A stretch of 7,172 nt of DNA from Actinomycetota bacterium (GTDB lineage: Bacteria > Actinomycetota > Actinomycetes > S36-B12 > UBA5976), in the NCBI GenBank assembly GCA_009704345.1, contig WLEH01000054.1, positions 1-7,172 of the forward strand. The letters run 5' to 3'. Below are positions 1 through 6,448 of this stretch, piece after piece; the stretch's first letter is position 1, and every line of letters starts with the position of its first letter. Position numbers and translations under genes: made by a program. The notes under the pieces were generated by a model. It saw only the letters and a program-made list of their open reading frames with translations, was not told where the DNA came from and did not search any database.

Positions 1-1368
1 ATAAAACACCACTGCAATTGCGCTAGCTAACACTGCAAGCAGCACCAACGGCGTTTGATTCACTTGAACTGCTGCGGCAAATACCGAGAATTTTGCAATA
101 AATCCAGAGGTGATCGGGAACCCGGCTAACGCCAGCAACATGAAAGTCATCGCAAAAGCGGTGAGCGGCGATTTAGTTGCTAGGCCCCGCCAAGCCTCAA
201 TTCCACTTGCTTCACCATTGGCATCCCTGACTAATGAAACCAGCAAGAAAACCCCAATTGTGGTGAATGCATAGGCTGCTAAATAGAACAGCACTGAAAC
301 AATGCCCGCATTAGTGCCAGAAATTATGCCAACAAGTAGGAAGCCAGCATGCGCAACTGAGGAATAGGCCAACATCCGCTTAATGTCTGATTGGACTAGC
401 GCTGCTAGCACACCAACAAACATAGTAATTGCGGCAATCGCCCACAAAATTGGTCGCCAGTCCCAAATCAACGTACCAAATGCGGAATAAACCAAACGAA
501 GCATGGCACCAAAAGCGGCAACTTTAACTCCAGCTGCCATAAATGCCGTTAAAGTCGTTGGTGCGCCTTGATAAACATCTGGAGTCCATTGATGAAATGG
601 TGCTGAGCCAACTTTGAACAGCATACCTACCAGAATCAGAATTACTCCAGTAATAAGTAGCGTTGCCGTTTGTGGTCGACCTGGAATAGCAAATGCAATA
701 TCATCAAAATTGATCCCGCCAGTAGCACCATAAACTAAGGCTGAACCAAATAAGAAAAATGCAGAGGCATACGCGCCTAGCACGAAATATTTCAGCGCTG
801 CTTCTTGTGATAACAACCTTCGTCGACGCGCCATTCCTGCCATCAAATAAAGCGGGAGCGACATCACTTCAAGGGCAATAAACATAGTTAGCAGATCGTT
901 TGCCACTACGAATAGTTGCATGCCACCAACCGCAAATAGGAAAAGCGTCCAGATCTCAGTTGAGTACCAACCAGCAGCAGTAAAGGCTCGCTCATCTGAA
1001 CTACCGGGAATGGCTGACGCCCTAGCAGCAAATGCGTCACCAGATGGATCAACTTTGTTTTCTGCCAAACCAGCAGCACCAAGCAGCGCAACTAACGCAA
1101 TAGTTGCTTGCAGCACGACGCCTGGACCATCAATTGCAACGGCATCGCCGGCCGTTAAGGTTTCTGTTCCTAACAACATGGTGGCTGCAGCAAATGAAGC
1201 AATTAGTGAACCAAAAACTAGCGTTAACTGCAATGGTCGTCGATAACTTCGCGGCGCGAACGTTTCAACCAGCAATGAAAACACACCCGCTGCCAACAAA
1301 ATTGTAAATGGCGAGATAGCAAACCAATCAATTGAAGGCTGTATGAAAACCTCAGTTGGCATCAACAT
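1..1368 (-). CDS. nuoN: NADH-quinone oxidoreductase subunit N, 3'-truncated by window edge
   Basis: Membrane antiporter-like subunit of complex I. It carries one of the proton half-channels next to NuoK and NuoM. The frame is open for 456 codons from ATG at 1368 to the left edge, with no stop. The family is usually near 500 residues or somewhat more in actinobacteria, so the last helices are missing. The signature FKVGSAPFHQWTPDVYQGAPT lies at about residues 251-271. Proton-path residues by position relative to E. coli NuoN are E167 (E133), K252 (K217), K282 (K247) and K426 (K395, in GFIAKF). Residues about 98-134 form a polar insert (AENKVDPSGDAFAARAS followed by IPGSSDERA), also typical of actinobacterial NuoN. 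The start overlaps the nuoM stop by one base (TAATG) and has an AAGGTGG Shine-Dalgarno 6 nt upstream. Identification is firm; only the 3' end is unseen. Confidence 0.97.
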   Translation of the reverse strand, partial: MLMPTEVFIQPSIDWFAISPFTILLAAGVFSLLVETFAPRSYRRPLQLTLVFGSLIASFAAATMLLGTETLTAGDAVAIDGPGVVLQATIALVALLGAAGLAENKVDPSGDAFAARASAIPGSSDERAFTAAGWYSTEIWTLFLFAVGGMQLFVVANDLLTMFIALEVMSLPLYLMAGMARRRRLLSQEAALKYFVLGAYASAFFLFGSALVYGATGGINFDDIAFAIPGRPQTATLLITGVILILVGMLFKVGSAPFHQWTPDVYQGAPTTLTAFMAAGVKVAAFGAMLRLVYSAFGTLIWDWRPILWAIAAITMFVGVLAALVQSDIKRMLAYSSVAHAGFLLVGIISGTNAGIVSVLFYLAAYAFTTIGVFLLVSLVRDANGEASGIEAWRGLATKSPLTAFAMTFMLLALAGFPITSGFIAKFSVFAAAVQVNQTPLVLLAVLASAIAVVFY

Positions 1369-2891
1369 TAGTTACCACCTTCAATAAGCGCTTCCGGGTC
1401 TACTTGATTTACTTGTTCCATCACTTTCGCTGAAGTTGGGTTCAAAATATCAAATGCTGGTTGTGGCACAAAACCCAACGCAATAGTTAACGCAACAATT
1501 GGCGAGAGTGCAATTACTTCTCGGCCCGAAATATCTTTTATCCCAGTTACTGCATCAGATGGATGACCAGTCATAGTTCGTTGATACAGCCAGAGCGCGT
1601 AAACAGCTGCCACCACAATTCCCAGCGTTGCAACTGCAGCTAGCACTGGATACCTAGCAAACGTGCCCAGTAATACGGTAAATTCAGCAATAAAGCTAGC
1701 AAGTCCTGGTAGCGCAACTGACGAAAGTGCACCAAACAAAATGAAACCCGCTAGCAGCGGCGTGGTTTGGAATGCACCAGCGTGATCATCAATTTTGCTG
1801 CTTGAAGTTCGATGCATTAAATAGCCAGCTGCCAAGAACAGCGCTGCAGTTGAAAGGCCGTGTGACAGCATGTAGAACATAGCACCTGAGATGCCTTGAG
1901 TCGTGAAGGCAAAAATTCCAAGCACAATAAAACCAAAGTGTGAAATTGAAACATATGCCATTAATCGCTTCATATCGCGCGAACCAATTGCCATCACGGC
2001 GCCATAGAAAATGCTCAAAACAGCAAGCGTTAAGGCAATAGGCGCTAACTCAACAGATGCTTCTGGGAACATAGGTAACAAGAAGCGCAACATGCCATAA
2101 GTGCCAACTTTGTCCAGAATTCCAATCAACAACACTGCTACTGCTGGACTTGATGATCCAGCAGCATCTGGTAACCAAGAATGAAGCGGTACCAGCGGAG
2201 CTTTAATCGCAAAGGCAAAGAAAAAGGCAGCAAACAACCACCGCTGCGATTCAACACTCAAATCAAGGTTGGCAAGATATTCCAAATCAAATGATCCAAA
2301 TCCAGTTATCTGAATACTCTGCACCCAAACACTAATTACGCCAGCTAATAGCACCAAGCCACCAACTAGCGAGAAGATTAAAAATTTAACAGCTGCTTTG
2401 CGTCGATCAGCGTTGCCATATCGACCAATCAAGAAATACATTGGGATTAGCATCACTTCAAAGAACACGTAGAACATAAACAAGTCAGTTGCAACAAACA
2501 CTGCAGTCACAAATGATTGCAGCATTAGCACCAGCGCAAAAAACTTGCCAGCTGCTTCATCTGTGACATCACGCCACGCGGCTAGCAGCACCACTGGTAC
2601 CAAAATAGAAACTAGTCCCAGCATGACTAATCCCAGACCATCTACCCCAACGGACCAACTAACGCCAAAAGCTCCGATCCATTCGTAGTTCTCTGTCAGT
2701 TGGAATTGGTCATCAGTACCTAGCTCAAATTGCAGACCCGCCAAAACAAACAGCGCAAAGGTCAACAGTGAAAAACCAAGTGCGACTGATTTAATGCGGA
2801 CTGCTCCTAGCGCTGCTGGAATAGCGAACACTAAAAGCGAACCGATTAACGGCAGCAAAATAAGCATTGATAGATAAGGCAGATTAGTCAT
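1368..2891 (-). CDS. nuoM: NADH-quinone oxidoreductase subunit M
   Basis: Complete 507-residue antiporter-like membrane subunit of complex I, placed in the arm between NuoN and NuoL and of normal family length (about 500, around 14 helices). Proton-path residues are all present: E145 in FFEVMLIPMYFLIGRYG (E. coli E144), K230 in AIKAPLVPLHSWLPDA (K234), K261 in ILDKVGTYGMLRF (K265) and E403 in FIAEFTVLLG (E407). RDMKRLMAYVSISHFGF (305-321) is the usual cytoplasmic loop and helix start. The ATG at 2891 follows the nuoL stop by 3 nt, and a GAGG lies 9 nt upstream inside nuoL, so translation is probably coupled to nuoL. The Asp before K261 is also seen in other actinobacterial NuoM proteins. The segment AAGSSSPAVAVLL (243-255) departs from the more usual AH(S/T)xAPT-type motif. 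Identification is firm. Confidence 0.98.
   Translation of the reverse strand: MTNLPYLSMLILLPLIGSLLVFAIPAALGAVRIKSVALGFSLLTFALFVLAGLQFELGTDDQFQLTENYEWIGAFGVSWSVGVDGLGLVMLGLVSILVPVVLLAAWRDVTDEAAGKFFALVLMLQSFVTAVFVATDLFMFYVFFEVMLIPMYFLIGRYGNADRRKAAVKFLIFSLVGGLVLLAGVISVWVQSIQITGFGSFDLEYLANLDLSVESQRWLFAAFFFAFAIKAPLVPLHSWLPDAAGSSSPAVAVLLIGILDKVGTYGMLRFLLPMFPEASVELAPIALTLAVLSIFYGAVMAIGSRDMKRLMAYVSISHFGFIVLGIFAFTTQGISGAMFYMLSHGLSTAALFLAAGYLMHRTSSSKIDDHAGAFQTTPLLAGFILFGALSSVALPGLASFIAEFTVLLGTFARYPVLAAVATLGIVVAAVYALWLYQRTMTGHPSDAVTGIKDISGREVIALSPIVALTIALGFVPQPAFDILNPTSAKVMEQVNQVDPEALIEGGN
1375..1381 (-). promoter_or_regulatory. ribosome binding site of nuoN
   Basis: AAGGTGG on the minus strand, one mismatch from AAGGAGG, ends 6 nt before the nuoN ATG and lies within the last codons of nuoM. 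With the TAATG stop-start overlap it fixes the nuoN start and suggests reinitiation by ribosomes finishing nuoM. A second in-frame ATG two codons further in is less well spaced. Confidence 0.75.
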
Positions 2892-2894
2892 GAC

Positions 2895-4823
2895 TTATAG
2901 CCTCACAATCGCAGCTAGTAGCAGCATTAGCGACGCACCAAGCAACATTGCTAACGCATAGTTTCTGGTATAGCCAGTTTGAGTGGCGCGGATAATTTTG
3001 CTTAGCCCAAGTGTGATTCGACCGATAAATCGAACTGAACCCTCCACTACTGAGTTATCAACTGTTGTTGTTCCGTTAACCACTTTCTGGCCGCCTCGCA
3101 TAAATACTGCTTCATTAATTGCATCGCCATAAAGATCTTTACGCGCCGCTTTAGTGAAAATCGAAACATTTGTTGGCGCCACTCGATCGGCTTGCCTTAA
3201 ATACATTCGAATTGCAATCGCAACACCAATTGCGACTGTAGTTAGTGTCATGGCAATTAAAACTGGGATAGCAATTGGCGGCTCTGGTGTCTTATAGCCA
3301 GTAACTGGCGCTAACCAATGCTTCAAAGAATCATTGAAGGTTAGTAGATAACCACTTGCAACTGAGCCAACTGCCAACAGAATCATTGGGATCGTCATAG
3401 TTGCTGGCGATTCATGTGGATGGGCATCATCTTCCCAGCGCTTATTTGAGAAGAAGGTCATTAGTATCAAGCGAGACATATAAAACGCAGTGATGCCAGC
3501 ACCAAGCAAAGTGGCAATTCCAGCAATTATGCTGCGATCAAAGGCTGCTTCGATGATCAAATCTTTAGAGTAAAACCCAGCAAATGGCGGAACACCCAAA
3601 ATAGCTAAGTAGCCTACAAAAAATGTTCCGAAGGTAATCAACATAACTGCCCGAAGCGCACCGAATTTACGCATGTCTACTTCATCATTCATCGCATGCA
3701 TTACTGAACCAGCACCAAGGAACATGCCTGCTTTAAAAAAACCGTGAGTTAACAAATGCATGATGGCATAAACATAACCAATTGGACCTAAACCAGCAGC
3801 TAGCACCATATAGCCAATCTGACTCATCGTCGATGCCGCCAATGCTTTCTTGATATCATCTTTTGCCATACCAATAAATGCACCAGCAAGTAGCGTCACA
3901 ACACCAACCACAATTACAGCGTTTTGCGCAGCAACTGATAAGTCATAAATTGAATTCGATCTAACAATTAAATAGACGCCAGCAGTCACCATCGTGGCAG
4001 CGTGAATCAATGCTGAGACTGGAGTTGGACCTTCCATCGCATCAAGCAACCAGCTTTGCAGCGGTACCTGCGCGCTTTTACCCGCAGCGCCAACCAATAG
4101 GAACAAGCCAATGAGAAACAGCACAGTTGCTGAACCCTGCTCTGCCTTATCTGAGATGCCGGCAAAGGTAACCGTATGGAATGCAACAAACATCAACATA
4201 ATAGCTAGCGAAAGGCCAACATCGCCAACTCGGTTAACCACAAATGCTTTTTTAGCTGCCGCTGCAGCGGACGGCTTATGTTGGTAATAACCAATCAATA
4301 AATATGAGGCTAGACCAACACCTTCCCAGCCAACATAAAGTAATAAGTAGTTATCAGCGAGTACCAGAAGCAACATGGCTGCTACGAACAAATTCAAGTA
4401 ACCAAAGAATCGACGTTTACCTGGATCGTGATCCATATAGCCAAGCGAGTAAATGTGAATCAATGACCCCACGCCAGTAATCAACAGCACAAAACTCATT
4501 GAAAGCGGATCTAGCTGCAATCCAAAGGGCACCTGGAAGCTACCAATGTTGATCCATTCAAACAGGATTAAATTCTGACTTCGCAATTCTTCTGGCAGCG
4601 CAAGTAGTTCTAACCATAAATAAACCGCAAAGCCAAAGCTGGCAATCGGCATTAAAGCAGCTAGTAACGGGCCAAAGCTATTAGTGCGGTTTCCACCTAA
4701 CAACAAAACCAGCGCACCAAAAAGTGGCAGTGCAATTAGCAGCCATAGGTTAGCAAAACTACCAGTTGCTACCTGGTTAGTCAGGCTTGGACTAATTGCT
4801 TCCAGCGCAAATGAGTATCGCAC
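2895..4823 (-). CDS. nuoL: NADH-quinone oxidoreductase subunit L
   Basis: Complete 642-residue distal antiporter-like subunit of complex I. It ends in the long lateral helix that runs along the membrane arm (expected about 16 helices). The core WEGVGLASYLLIGYY lies at 166-180. NRVGDVG (197-203) and GKSAQVPLQSWLLDAMEGPT (248-267) follow. Proton-path residues relative to E. coli NuoL are E167 (E144), D201 (D178), K249 (K229), H274 (H254), H356 and H360 (H334, H338), K364 (K342) and K420 (K399). The RKDLYGDAINEAV segment near 561 precedes the C-terminal helix. The start is GTG at 4823: an in-frame TAA immediately precedes it, no ATG, GTG or TTG occurs in the next two dozen codons, and AAGGAG lies just upstream. 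This leaves an N-terminus of about 25 residues before the first helix, slightly longer than many homologues. It sits 11 nt after nuoK and 3 nt before nuoM. Confidence 0.98.
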   Translation of the reverse strand: MRYSFALEAISPSLTNQVATGSFANLWLLIALPLFGALVLLLGGNRTNSFGPLLAALMPIASFGFAVYLWLELLALPEELRSQNLILFEWINIGSFQVPFGLQLDPLSMSFVLLITGVGSLIHIYSLGYMDHDPGKRRFFGYLNLFVAAMLLLVLADNYLLLYVGWEGVGLASYLLIGYYQHKPSAAAAAKKAFVVNRVGDVGLSLAIMLMFVAFHTVTFAGISDKAEQGSATVLFLIGLFLLVGAAGKSAQVPLQSWLLDAMEGPTPVSALIHAATMVTAGVYLIVRSNSIYDLSVAAQNAVIVVGVVTLLAGAFIGMAKDDIKKALAASTMSQIGYMVLAAGLGPIGYVYAIMHLLTHGFFKAGMFLGAGSVMHAMNDEVDMRKFGALRAVMLITFGTFFVGYLAILGVPPFAGFYSKDLIIEAAFDRSIIAGIATLLGAGITAFYMSRLILMTFFSNKRWEDDAHPHESPATMTIPMILLAVGSVASGYLLTFNDSLKHWLAPVTGYKTPEPPIAIPVLIAMTLTTVAIGVAIAIRMYLRQADRVAPTNVSIFTKAARKDLYGDAINEAVFMRGGQKVVNGTTTVDNSVVEGSVRFIGRITLGLSKIIRATQTGYTRNYALAMLLGASLMLLLAAIVRL

Positions 4824-4825
4824 TT

Positions 4826-4833
4826 ATCTCCTT
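4826..4833 (-). promoter_or_regulatory. ribosome binding site of nuoL
   Basis: AAGGAGAT on the minus strand lies in the 11-nt gap between nuoK and nuoL, with GGAG ending 4 nt before the GTG start. It is the best match to the anti-Shine-Dalgarno in the window and decides the GTG start of nuoL, since an in-frame TAA directly precedes that GTG. Confidence 0.85.
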
Positions 4834-4834
4834 G

Positions 4835-5134
4835 TTAGGCCCGCAGTAGATTCGCTTCGTCGATCGAAGCGGTCTTTCTTGTTCTAAAAATCGCCATAAT
4901 AATCGCAAGGCCAATTACAACTTCTGCTGCTGCAACCACCATCACAAAGAAAGCAACAACTTGACCATCAAAATTGCCATTCGCTCGTGCAAACGCAACG
5001 AAGGCAAGATTTGTCGCATTGAGCATCAATTCAATTGACATGAACATCACAATGGCATTTCGTCTGACCAAAACACCAACTGCACCTATTGAGAACAAAA
5101 TGGCAGAGAGGATGATGTAATTAGTTACGTCCAT
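4835..5134 (-). CDS. nuoK: NADH-quinone oxidoreductase subunit K
   Basis: Complete 99-residue three-helix membrane subunit (E. coli NuoK is 100). It links the quinone-proximal module to the antiporter-like subunits. The two conserved membrane glutamates needed for proton transfer are present: E35 in MSIELMLNATNL (E. coli E36) and E71 in VAAAEVVIGLAII (E72). The ATG at 5134 lies inside the end of nuoJ in another frame, overlapping by 14 bp. A strong purine-rich Shine-Dalgarno (GAGGGGGGAG) within nuoJ supports this start. The C-terminal tail after the third helix (FRTRKTASIDEANLLRA) is coded by DNA holding a 7-bp inverted repeat. Identification is firm from length, position and motifs. Confidence 0.98.
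   Translation of the reverse strand: MDVTNYIILSAILFSIGAVGVLVRRNAIVMFMSIELMLNATNLAFVAFARANGNFDGQVVAFFVMVVAAAEVVIGLAIIMAIFRTRKTASIDEANLLRA
4853..4871 (-). repeat. 7-bp perfect inverted repeat at the end of nuoK
   Basis: On the coding strand CGCTTCG and CGAAGCG flank a 5-nt loop (ATCGA), which would give a 7-bp hairpin in the mRNA. It lies within nuoK, 15 nt before the nuoK stop codon and about 20 nt before the nuoL Shine-Dalgarno. No U tract follows, so it is not a rho-independent terminator. A stem of this size is expected a few times by chance in a window this long, so a regulatory or processing role is only a possibility. Confidence 0.5.
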
Positions 5135-5903
5135 CGTCTCCCCCCTCGATCACGACATTACCTTGCGACAAATCAACAATTTGCTGAGAATCGACTTGAT
5201 CAACTTCTCGCACTGAACCTCGCGCCTGCAGCGGTGCTGGCACTGAGTTGGCAGCAATGGAGCCATCTGGCAACAGCGCCGGGGTATCAACTGCATTGTG
5301 TCGAGCGTAGACGCCAGAAGGTGGCAGTGGACCTGGATGTTTTCCAGTTAGGGCATAGTCAGCAAATCTTGCTTGTTGCTGTTCTCGCTGATTTAATTTT
5401 GGTGTAATTCGTTCTCGGTGCGCCAGCACCATGGCACCCACTGCTGCCGTAACTAACAATGCTGCAGTTACTTCAAGTGCTAACACATATTTACCAAACA
5501 TTAAGTTAGCAATAGCTTGCACATTGCCACCAGCGATAGTTGAATCAAGAGAATTTCCAGATGCGATAACCGCACCACCAATACTGCTAGTTAGTAGCAA
5601 GCCAAGTGCAACTGCAACAGCAATTGCTGCAACTCGCTGCCCTCGCAATGTCTCAGTTAATGAATCAGAAGAATCCACACCAACAATCATCAATACAAAC
5701 AAGAACAGCATCATCACCGCACCGGTGTAGACGATGATCTGCACCATTCCCAAAAACGGTGCAGACAACTGTAGGTAAAGCACTGCCAGACTAATCATGG
5801 TTAACGCAACAAACAGCGCTGAATGAACAGCTCGCTTTGATAGCAACATACCCAGCGCACCTGCTACTGCAAGAGTTGCCGAGATAGCAAAAACCAAACT
5901 CAT
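5121..5903 (-). CDS. nuoJ: NADH-quinone oxidoreductase subunit J, long actinobacterial form
   Basis: Complete 260-residue membrane subunit of the proximal complex I module, expected to have five helices. The third helix holds the signature MVQIIVYTGAVMMLFLFVLM (53-72), with Y59 matching E. coli Y59 in the bulged segment linked to coupling of quinone reduction and proton transfer. LEVTAALLVTAAVGAMVLAHRE (143-164) is the last helix. From about 165 to 260 there is a hydrophilic tail with a GKHPGPLPPSGVYARHNAVD-type segment (187-206) and an acidic end. The E. coli protein lacks such a tail (184 residues), but actinobacterial NuoJ proteins commonly have one. The start overlaps the nuoI stop as ATGA, the classic coupled junction, with only a weak purine stretch (GAGAGTGAG) upstream. 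The 3' end carries the nuoK ribosome binding site. Confidence 0.97.
   Translation of the reverse strand: MSLVFAISATLAVAGALGMLLSKRAVHSALFVALTMISLAVLYLQLSAPFLGMVQIIVYTGAVMMLFLFVLMIVGVDSSDSLTETLRGQRVAAIAVAVALGLLLTSSIGGAVIASGNSLDSTIAGGNVQAIANLMFGKYVLALEVTAALLVTAAVGAMVLAHRERITPKLNQREQQQARFADYALTGKHPGPLPPSGVYARHNAVDTPALLPDGSIAANSVPAPLQARGSVREVDQVDSQQIVDLSQGNVVIEGGDDGRN
5138..5147 (-). promoter_or_regulatory. ribosome binding site of nuoK inside nuoJ
   Basis: GAGGGGGGAG on the minus strand ends 3 nt before the nuoK ATG; its GAGG part is 9 nt away. It is coded within the last residues of nuoJ (IEGGDDGRN) and supports the 14-bp nuoJ/nuoK overlap. The six-G run is the longest G tract I noticed on the coding strand. 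Confidence 0.75.
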
Positions 5904-6448
5904 TGCTGCTCACTCTCTGCAATTTGTGCAGGTGTCGCACCTGTTACTTTGCCCGAGTAGTAGTCGCGATCTGATAATCCTTCAACCATCTGATGTGGCG
6001 GCTGCGCCATTCCTGGCAATAGTGGTGCCAATAGATCTTGCTTTTCATAAATTAATTTAGCTCTTGAGTTATCAGCTAGCTCGTATTCATTGGTCATAGT
6101 CAGGGCACGAGTTGGGCAAGCCTCAATACATAAGCCGCACAAAATGCAACGCAAATAATTGATTTGGTAAACCTTGCCATAACGCTCTCCCGGGGAGAAT
6201 CGCGCTTCTTCCGTGTTATCCGCACCTTCAACGTAAATTGCATCTGCAGGACAGGCCCAAGCGCAAAGCTCACACCCAATACATTTCTCTAAGCCGTCTG
6301 GATAACGATTAAGTTGGTGACGACCATGGAAGCGTGGCTTCGGCGGATATATGTGCTTTTCTTCCGGATACTGTTCCGTGATTGGTTTACGGAACATCAT
6401 GGAAAAAGTGAGCCAAAAACCTCGAACAACTTGTGGCAACCTAGCCAT
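5900..6448 (-). CDS. nuoI: NADH-quinone oxidoreductase subunit I, 2x[4Fe-4S] ferredoxin-type
   Basis: Peripheral-arm subunit of complex I that binds clusters N6a and N6b, carrying electrons from NuoG toward N2 on NuoB and the quinone. Counted from the chosen start it has 182 residues. Two cluster motifs are complete: CIGCELCAWACP (Cys 56, 59, 62, 66) and CILCGLCIEACP (Cys 101, 104, 107, 111). RYPDGLEKC and ERYGKVYQINYLRC precede the two motifs. EKQDLLAPLLPGM and the RDYYSGKVTG end resemble actinobacterial NuoI. An upstream in-frame ATG at 6505 would add 19 residues and overlap nuoH by 65 bp. I prefer ATG at 6448 because it has a GAGG Shine-Dalgarno 5 nt away and gives the usual short amphipathic N-terminus (ARLPQVVRGFWLTF). 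It overlaps the nuoH stop by 8 bp (ATGGCTAG). Confidence 0.95.
   Translation of the reverse strand: MARLPQVVRGFWLTFSMMFRKPITEQYPEEKHIYPPKPRFHGRHQLNRYPDGLEKCIGCELCAWACPADAIYVEGADNTEEARFSPGERYGKVYQINYLRCILCGLCIEACPTRALTMTNEYELADNSRAKLIYEKQDLLAPLLPGMAQPPHQMVEGLSDRDYYSGKVTGATPAQIAESEQQ

Noticed and set aside
906..1246. Short reading frames on both strands (906-1091 minus, 920-1246 plus) and 1104-1307 plus
   Set aside because: They lie inside the nuoN frame, which is open to the window edge and encodes a clear NuoN. Their translations are low-complexity shadows with no recognisable family features.
4007..4189. 60-codon minus-strand frame within nuoL
   Set aside because: It overlaps the conserved core of NuoL in another frame, has no ribosome site of note, and its protein looks like a frame-shifted shadow.
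4853..4871. Rho-independent terminator between nuoK and nuoL
   Set aside because: The stem lies inside nuoK coding sequence and is followed by GAATCTACTGCGG on the coding strand rather than a T tract.
5431..5730. 99-codon plus-strand frame antisense to nuoJ
   Set aside because: It is Ala/Thr-rich as expected from the complement of a hydrophobic membrane gene, and nuoJ is unmistakable on the other strand.
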